DNA from: Flavisolibacter longurius | Lineage (GTDB): Bacteria > Bacteroidota > Bacteroidia > Chitinophagales > Chitinophagaceae | Assembly: GCA_013327885.1 (NCBI GenBank) | Contig: JABUMY010000009.1 | Coordinates: 1-64,000, forward strand | Length of the DNA: 64,000 nt | Reading direction: 5' to 3' | Shown here: positions 59,686 to 64,000 of the stretch, piece by piece | Position numbering within the stretch: the stretch's first letter is position 1 | Layout of the letters: every line of letters starts with the position of its first letter | Notes under the pieces: generated by a model | What the model saw: only the letters and a program-made list of their open reading frames with translations | Databases searched by the model: none | Told to the model about the DNA's origin: nothing | Program-made: the position numbers and the translations under genes

Positions 59686-62211
59686 ATGGATAATAATTTT
59701 TCCTCACAAGTAAAAGAGATCATCTCGTTCAGCCGGGAGGAAGCATTGCGTTTAGGCAATGACTTTATCGGTACGGAACATTTATTGCTAGGTCTCATTC
59801 GTGAGGGTGACAATACGGCGATTCGGATTCTGAAAAGCTTTAACGTTGACCTGTACGAATTACGCAAGGAAGTTGAATTGGCTGTAAAAGACAAGACCGG
59901 GAAGAACATCGCCAACATCAATAGCCTGCCACTGACCAAGCAGGCCGAAAAAGTGATTCGTGTAACCGTGCTCGAAGCAAAGGCCCTGAAAAGCCCAACT
60001 GTAGAAACCGAGCACCTGATGCTGTCCATCCTCAAGAACAAGGAAAATATTGCTACACAAATCTTAAATCAATTTGACGTGGATTACGACATCTTCAGAC
60101 AGGAACTGGGCATGGTAAAATCAAACGATACCCGTGCCGAATACCAGGAAGAAAACGACGACGATTTTGACGAGGAGAAAAAATACTCCGGTTCCAAATC
60201 GCGTCAGCAGGGTGCTGCCAAAAGCAAAACCCCGGTGCTGGACAATTTCGGCCGCGACATTACCAAGCTTGCCGAGACAGGACAGCTCGATCCTATCATT
60301 GGCCGCGAAAAAGAGATCGAAAGAGTATCGCAGATCCTTTCCCGCCGCAAAAAGAACAACCCCATCCTGATTGGTGAGCCCGGTGTGGGTAAAACCGCTA
60401 TCGTGGAAGGTTTGGCCCTGCGCATTGTGCAGCGCAAAGTTTCCAGGGTGTTGTTCGACAAGCGGGTGATCTCGCTTGACCTGGCAGCCCTTGTTGCGGG
60501 TACAAAGTACCGTGGCCAGTTTGAAGAGCGGATGAAAGCTATCATGAACGAGCTGGAAAAGAACCGTGACGTGATTCTTTTCATCGATGAGATCCACACC
60601 ATCGTTGGTGCGGGTGGCGCTTCCGGTTCGCTGGATGCTTCCAACATCTTTAAACCGGCACTTGCCCGTGGCGAACTCCAGTGCATCGGTGCCTCCACGC
60701 TGGATGAATACCGTATGTATATCGAAAAAGATGGCGCCCTTGATCGTCGTTTCCAAAAAGTAATGATTGATCCGCCATCGGTTGACGATACCATACAGAT
60801 CCTGAACAACATCAAGCCGAAATACGAAGAATATCACAACGTAGAATACGACCAGGAAGCGATTGATGCCTGCGTGAAGCTGAGCGACCGTTACATTACG
60901 GATCGCCTGTTGCCAGACAAGGCCATTGACGTGATGGATGAAGTAGGCGCAAGGGTCCACCTGAAGAACATCAACGTGCCGCAGAATATCCTTGACCTGG
61001 AGAAGAAGATTGAAGATATCAAGAGTGAAAAGAACAGGGTGGTAAAAAGCCAGAAGTTTGAAGAGGCGGCCGCCTTACGGGATACGGAAAAGCGTTTGGG
61101 TGAAGAATTAGAGAAAGCAAAAGCGCAGTGGGAAGAAGAAAGCAAGCACAAGCGTTACCCGATTGGTGAAGAAGAGATCGCTGAAGTGATCAGCATGATG
61201 ACGGGTATTCCTGTTCGCCGGATGGTGGAAGCAGAAACAGAGAAGCTGCGCAAGATGAGCGATGAGATGAAAGGTATGGTGGTAGGCCAGGACGAAGCCA
61301 TTTTGAAAGTAGTAAAAGCGATCCAGCGTAACCGTGTTGGCTTGAAAGATCCAAAGAAGCCCATTGGTACGTTCATCTTCTTAGGCCCGACCGGTGTGGG
61401 TAAAACAGAGTTGGCAAGAGCGCTGGCCCGTCATATGTTCGACAGTGAGGATGCGTTGATTCGCATTGATATGTCGGAGTACATGGAGAAGTTCACTGTA
61501 TCTCGTTTGATTGGTGCGCCTCCGGGATATGTAGGATACGAAGAAGGTGGACAGTTGACAGAACGTGTTCGGCGCAAGCCTTACAGTGTGATCCTGCTGG
61601 ACGAGATCGAAAAAGCACACCCGGATATTTACAACATCCTGTTGCAGGTGCTGGACGATGGCCAGTTGACCGATGGTTTAGGCCGTAAGGTTGACTTTAA
61701 AAATACGCTCATCATCATGACCTCGAACATTGGTGTGCGGCAGTTGAAAGACTTTGGTGCCGGTGTTGGTTTTGCCACACAGTCCAAAGTGCAGAACCAG
61801 GATGAGGCCAATAAGGCGGTGATTGAAAAAGCGCTGAAGCGCACCTTCTCACCGGAGTTCCTCAACCGTATCGATGATGTGATCATCTTCAACTCGCTGT
61901 CGAAAGAAAATATCTTCGAGATCATCGACATCCTGATGAAGAATGTACTGAAGCGACTGAACAATCTTGGCTTTAACCTGGAATTGACCGAGGATGCGAA
62001 AAGCTTCCTGGCCGACAAAGGTTACGACCAGCAGTTTGGTGCCCGTCCGCTGCACAGGGCCATCCAGAAATACCTGGAAGATCCGCTGGCGGAAGAGATT
62101 CTGAACATGAACATTAAGGCCGGCGATGTGTTGAAAGCCGACCTGGATAAGGAGAACAGCAAGCTGGTGTTCAGCATTCGATCTGAAGTGGAACAAGAGT
62201 CAAAAGCATAA
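59686..62211 (+). CDS. clpC: ATP-dependent Clp protease ATP-binding subunit ClpC
   Basis: This 841-residue Hsp100 has an N-terminal repeat domain with [23 protein letters not shown] (about 14-36). It has two AAA modules (GEPGVGKTA near 232; GPTGVGKTE near 568) and a UVR/coiled region [21 protein letters not shown] (about 446-466). ClpC unfolds proteins for ClpP; no clpP lies in this window. A possible LGF-type loop binds ClpP. The gene is alone, with an intrinsic terminator. Confidence 0.95.
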   Translation: MDNNFSSQVKEIISFSREEALRLGNDFIGTEHLLLGLIREGDNTAIRILKSFNVDLYELRKEVELAVKDKTGKNIANINSLPLTKQAEKVIRVTVLEAKALKSPTVETEHLMLSILKNKENIATQILNQFDVDYDIFRQELGMVKSNDTRAEYQEENDDDFDEEKKYSGSKSRQQGAAKSKTPVLDNFGRDITKLAETGQLDPIIGREKEIERVSQILSRRKKNNPILIGEPGVGKTAIVEGLALRIVQRKVSRVLFDKRVISLDLAALVAGTKYRGQFEERMKAIMNELEKNRDVILFIDEIHTIVGAGGASGSLDASNIFKPALARGELQCIGASTLDEYRMYIEKDGALDRRFQKVMIDPPSVDDTIQILNNIKPKYEEYHNVEYDQEAIDACVKLSDRYITDRLLPDKAIDVMDEVGARVHLKNINVPQNILDLEKKIEDIKSEKNRVVKSQKFEEAAALRDTEKRLGEELEKAKAQWEEESKHKRYPIGEEEIAEVISMMTGIPVRRMVEAETEKLRKMSDEMKGMVVGQDEAILKVVKAIQRNRVGLKDPKKPIGTFIFLGPTGVGKTELARALARHMFDSEDALIRIDMSEYMEKFTVSRLIGAPPGYVGYEEGGQLTERVRRKPYSVILLDEIEKAHPDIYNILLQVLDDGQLTDGLGRKVDFKNTLIIMTSNIGVRQLKDFGAGVGFATQSKVQNQDEANKAVIEKALKRTFSPEFLNRIDDVIIFNSLSKENIFEIIDILMKNVLKRLNNLGFNLELTEDAKSFLADKGYDQQFGARPLHRAIQKYLEDPLAEEILNMNIKAGDVLKADLDKENSKLVFSIRSEVEQESKA

Positions 62212-62230
62212 TGACCGGAACGTATAACCG

Positions 62231-62260
62231 AAAACCGTTGGGAGACCAACGGTTTTTTTT
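62231..62260 (+). terminator. Terminator of clpC
   Basis: An 11-bp stem (62231-62241 with 62246-62256), loop GAGA, followed by a run of T residues, begins 19 nt past the stop codon. Confidence 0.9.
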
Positions 62261-62343
62261 ATTTCTAATTGGTGATGGAGCCAGATGATGATGCGATAAG
62301 CAGGCTGCCTCAACAGCCGGTTTTTTGTTTGCCGGATTTATAC

Positions 62344-62374
62344 TTTGCGGATTAGGTTTTCCTCGTCATTTTTG
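62344..62374 (+). promoter_or_regulatory. Promoter of cmk
   Basis: TTTG at 62344-62347 and CATTTTTG at 62367-62374 are separated by exactly 19 nt; only one base differs from TTTG-N19-TAnnTTTG. Start codon follows 15 nt after the -7 box. Confidence 0.6.
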
Positions 62375-62389
62375 CAACATAGACATGCT

Positions 62390-63079
62390 ATGAAAAAAAT
62401 TATTATCACCATTGATGGCTGGTCGTCCTGTGGGAAAAGCACGCTGGCAAAACAGTTGGCGAAAGAGCTGAATTATGTGTACGTGGACAGTGGCGCAATG
62501 TACCGGGCCATTACGCTTTATTTTTTGCGTAACCATGTCGACTGGACGGACACAAAGGAAGTAGAGAAAGCCCTGAAGCAGATATCGCTGCAGTTTACAT
62601 ACAACGAGGATGCACAGCAGTCGGAGATCTATCTCAATGGCGAGAACGTAGAATATGTAATCAGGGACCTGGTGGTAGCGGAAAAAGTAAGTGATGTTGC
62701 CGCCATCAAAGAAGTACGCGATTTTGCCGTAGCACAGCAAAAGAAAATGGGCCGGCACCGCGGGATCGTAATGGACGGTCGGGATATTGGAACGGTTGTT
62801 TTTCCGGATGCGGAGCTTAAGATATTTATGACAGCCGACAACGCCGTAAGGGTTCAGCGCAGGTTTAAAGAAATGATCGAAAAGAACCCGGCAACGACCA
62901 TGGAAGAAGTAAAGGCCAACCTGGAGATGCGGGATTATATCGATTCGCACCGCGAAGTAAGCCCTTTGCGCAAAGCCGATGATGCCCGCATATTAGACAA
63001 TACCAATCTTACCGAAAAAGAACAGTTTCAAAAAGCGCTGAAATGGGCGCAGCAATTAAAGCTGGTTCCTTCGTCGTAA
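62390..63079 (+). CDS. cmk: Cytidylate kinase
   Basis: 229 residues from the ATG at 62390. The P-loop is IDGWSSCGKSTLAKQLAKEL (about 8-27; the usual PSGSGKS is WSSCGKS here). The substrate motif DSGAMYRAITLYF (about 35-47) and RHRGIVMDGRDIGTVVFPDAELK (about 122-144) are intact. It phosphorylates CMP and dCMP to the diphosphates. Length and motifs are typical. The start was chosen at the ATG before KKIIITIDG because the frame upstream is not conserved. A strong hairpin follows. Confidence 0.95.
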   Translation: MKKIIITIDGWSSCGKSTLAKQLAKELNYVYVDSGAMYRAITLYFLRNHVDWTDTKEVEKALKQISLQFTYNEDAQQSEIYLNGENVEYVIRDLVVAEKVSDVAAIKEVRDFAVAQQKKMGRHRGIVMDGRDIGTVVFPDAELKIFMTADNAVRVQRRFKEMIEKNPATTMEEVKANLEMRDYIDSHREVSPLRKADDARILDNTNLTEKEQFQKALKWAQQLKLVPSS

Positions 63080-63117
63080 AGCTTTACTGGTAGCCATTTT
63101 CCTGACGAAATAATTGA

Positions 63118-63163
63118 CGTGTTGTTGCTGTTCGAATACTTATCAGCAACAACACGTTTTTGT
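63118..63163 (+). terminator. Terminator of cmk
   Basis: 13-bp arms (63118-63130 with 63144-63156) have a 13-nt loop and TTTTTGTTTT after the stem, 38 nt past the stop codon. Confidence 0.88.
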
Positions 63164-63211
63164 TTTAATAACCATTGTTGATAAAAGGCGCAAAAAATAA
63201 TCCGCCTGCCC

Positions 63212-63243
63212 TTTGCATTTTTAAAACGGCCACATTACATTTG
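63212..63243 (+). promoter_or_regulatory. Strong consensus promoter with no following gene
   Basis: TTTG at 63212-63215 and TACATTTG at 63236-63243, an exact TAnnTTTG, are separated by 20 nt. A plus-strand transcript should begin near 63249-63251 and run into the terminator at 63626-63657, with no convincing protein-coding frame between. Confidence 0.65.
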
Positions 63244-63249
63244 TCGCAT

Positions 63250-63657
63250 CCGCATCTCCTTTACCGTATTCCTTTGAAACAAACCGCACACAATCCTTTC
63301 TTACGTAAACCGTACCTTTTATCCTTAGCCACATACTGTTTTTATCCTTACGAGTAATCGTATGGCCATCCGTCATCCTATCAATGATCAGCCTATCCTG
63401 TCTGCGAACAACCCTTGTGTCGTTTCCTTAAACCAACAACCATAAATAGTTGTCTGTTCCCTTGCGTCTGCATTGAGCACACATGTCCTAATACCTAATC
63501 ACCGGCGCAAACGTTCTGCGCCCTGACGTTGAGATCGTACCCTGTTCAGTTCCTGTTTGAAAAAGGGGACTGACAGTTGAAAATGTAATAAAGAGGCGAT
63601 AGTTTACGATTGATTCGTGAAACACGAGGTGGCTTTCTAGCCGCCTCTCTTTTTTTG
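63250..63657 (+). ncRNA. Candidate noncoding RNA of about 400 nt
   Basis: It lies between a consensus promoter and a hairpin-plus-T terminator and has no gene. It has unusual composition, poor in G over its first 230 nt. The 3' half contains hairpins GGCGCA/TGCGCC (63504-63522) and an 11-bp stem with one bulge (about 63552-63585). Signatures of tmRNA, RNase P RNA and SRP RNA are absent. A 27-codon frame at 63362-63445 is possible. Its boundaries are estimates. Confidence 0.4.
63626..63657 (+). terminator. Terminator of the putative noncoding transcript
   Basis: GAGGTGGCT (63626-63634) pairs with AGCCGCCTC (63639-63647), with one G-U pair, 4-nt loop and a TCTTTTTTT tail. Confidence 0.8.
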
Positions 63658-63773
63658 GTAGTATCGATGGCGACAAGTTTCAAAATGTCTCGTTATCATT
63701 AAATGTTTGTGTGAATTAAACAGCTTCTTTATAGTAAGTGTGACAGGCTAAACGTTCATTGTTTTTAATGCAT

Positions 63774-63806
63774 AAAAAAAGACCGGTTATCAACCGGTCT
63801 TTTTTG
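63774..63806 (-). terminator. Terminator of yidC
   Basis: GACCGGTT (63781-63788) pairs with AACCGGTC (63792-63799), extended by an A tract and a T tract on the two sides, 3-nt loop. It lies downstream of the yidC stop codon on the minus strand. Confidence 0.85.
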
Positions 63807-63829
63807 TTCACTGCATACTATCGAATGCA

Positions 63830-64000
63830 TTAGCGTTTGCGTTGCTGGCGTTCCTGCACCTGCTTTTGCTGCTCCTGCATTTGTTCCAGCCGCTCCTGCC
63901 ATTTTGATTTGGTCTTTGGCTTTTTACGGTTCTCCTCAATTTTTGCAAGGATCTTATCGTGGTTGATAATGTAGTTCTGGATAATGAACTGCAGCACCAG
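63830..64000 (-). CDS. yidC: Membrane protein insertase YidC, C-terminal end (partial)
   Basis: Only the last 56 codons are present. They read VLQFIIQNYIINHDKILAKIEENRKKPKTKSKWQERL with a Gln/Arg-rich ending (breaks at 20 residues added here: VLQFIIQNYI, INHDKILAK, IEENRKKPKTKSK, WQERLEQ). The last membrane helix is followed by a basic tail that in Bacteroidota YidC extends into the cytoplasm to meet the ribosome. The 5' end lies beyond the window. This is the end of the C-terminal 60YidC domain; identification rests on this tail. Confidence 0.78.
   Translation of the reverse strand: MVLQFIIQNYIINHDKILAKIEENRKKPKTKSKWQERLEQMQEQQKQVQERQQRKR

Noticed and set aside
63362-63445. 27-codon ORF in the putative noncoding transcript
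   Set aside because: It begins with an ATG in a good position, but the composition is not clearly coding; it is kept as a possibility in the ncRNA entry only.
63250-63657. Could be tmRNA, RNase P RNA or SRP RNA
   Set aside because: No tRNA-like acceptor end, no GAGGAAAGTCC box and no SRP tetraloop region could be found, so the unit is left as unidentified.

Overview
The window reads as a chromosomal segment of a Bacteroidota bacterium, most likely the Chitinophagaceae/Chitinophagia. The reasons are type IX secretion sorting tails (one type A, one type B), a TonB receptor with a carboxypeptidase-regulatory domain, the block bamD-rpoZ-coaBC-DUF4835-DUF4296, a split PduO-type adenosyltransferase/DUF922 housekeeping background, and promoters of the TTTG-N19-TAnnTTTG type used by the Bacteroidota primary sigma factor. 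The genus is an inference. I see no rRNA, tRNA, CRISPR array, insertion sequence or prophage.

Layout. 1-5.3 kb (minus): the end of a secreted T9SS cargo protein, the ribosomal operon rpsF-rpsR-rplI, and a polyprenyl diphosphate synthase-recJ pair. 5.4-10.9 kb (plus): an abundant OmpA-type porin with a textbook promoter and terminator, then bamD-rpoZ-coaBC-DUF4835-DUF4296. 10.9-15.2 kb: a signalling island with a methyltransferase and NarL-type regulator on the minus strand. Facing them across a long AT-rich gap is a 29-residue peptide gene with its own terminator, then a seven-helix membrane protein, a histidine kinase and a second NarL-type regulator. 15.4-24 kb: cobalamin adenosyltransferase, a DUF922 protein, an FkbM methyltransferase, a deoxynucleoside kinase, trpS, an LptF/LptG-like permease, tgt, rsmG and an NTF2-like protein. 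24.4-33.3 kb: a glycosyltransferase, a TonB-family receptor, gcvP, a hypothetical, an HD phosphohydrolase and an MpaB-like oxygenase. 33.3-38.1 kb: a giant PKD-repeat surface protein.

38.3-53.8 kb: CBS protein, bestrophin channel, DUF2141, tandem DUF4230 proteins, a cysteine-cluster protein, an MBL hydrolase, a DUF418 membrane protein and a tail-fibre-like secreted protein. The same stretch carries an MFS/PAP2 pair, a sugar epimerase, a polyisoprenyl-phosphate glycosyltransferase, an SDR-like protein and three cell-envelope proteins. 53.9-64 kb: uvrA, rnz, a fructosamine kinase-like protein, a tiny membrane ORF, a STAS protein, clpC, cmk, an apparent untranslated transcription unit, and the 3' end of yidC.

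The most interesting items are the following. (1) The peptide/seven-helix/kinase/regulator locus at 12.4-15.2 kb looks like a cell-cell or self-sensing circuit; its peptide ends in a double-tryptophan motif. (2) A strong promoter and a terminator bracket about 400 nt without a convincing ORF at 63.2-63.66 kb. (3) A pair of exact 29-nt inverted arms lies in frame inside uvrA. (4) Degenerate short-word repeat tracts fill many gaps and even enter the gcvP and uvrA reading frames. (5) The tRNA-guanine transglycosylase lacks its zinc ligands.
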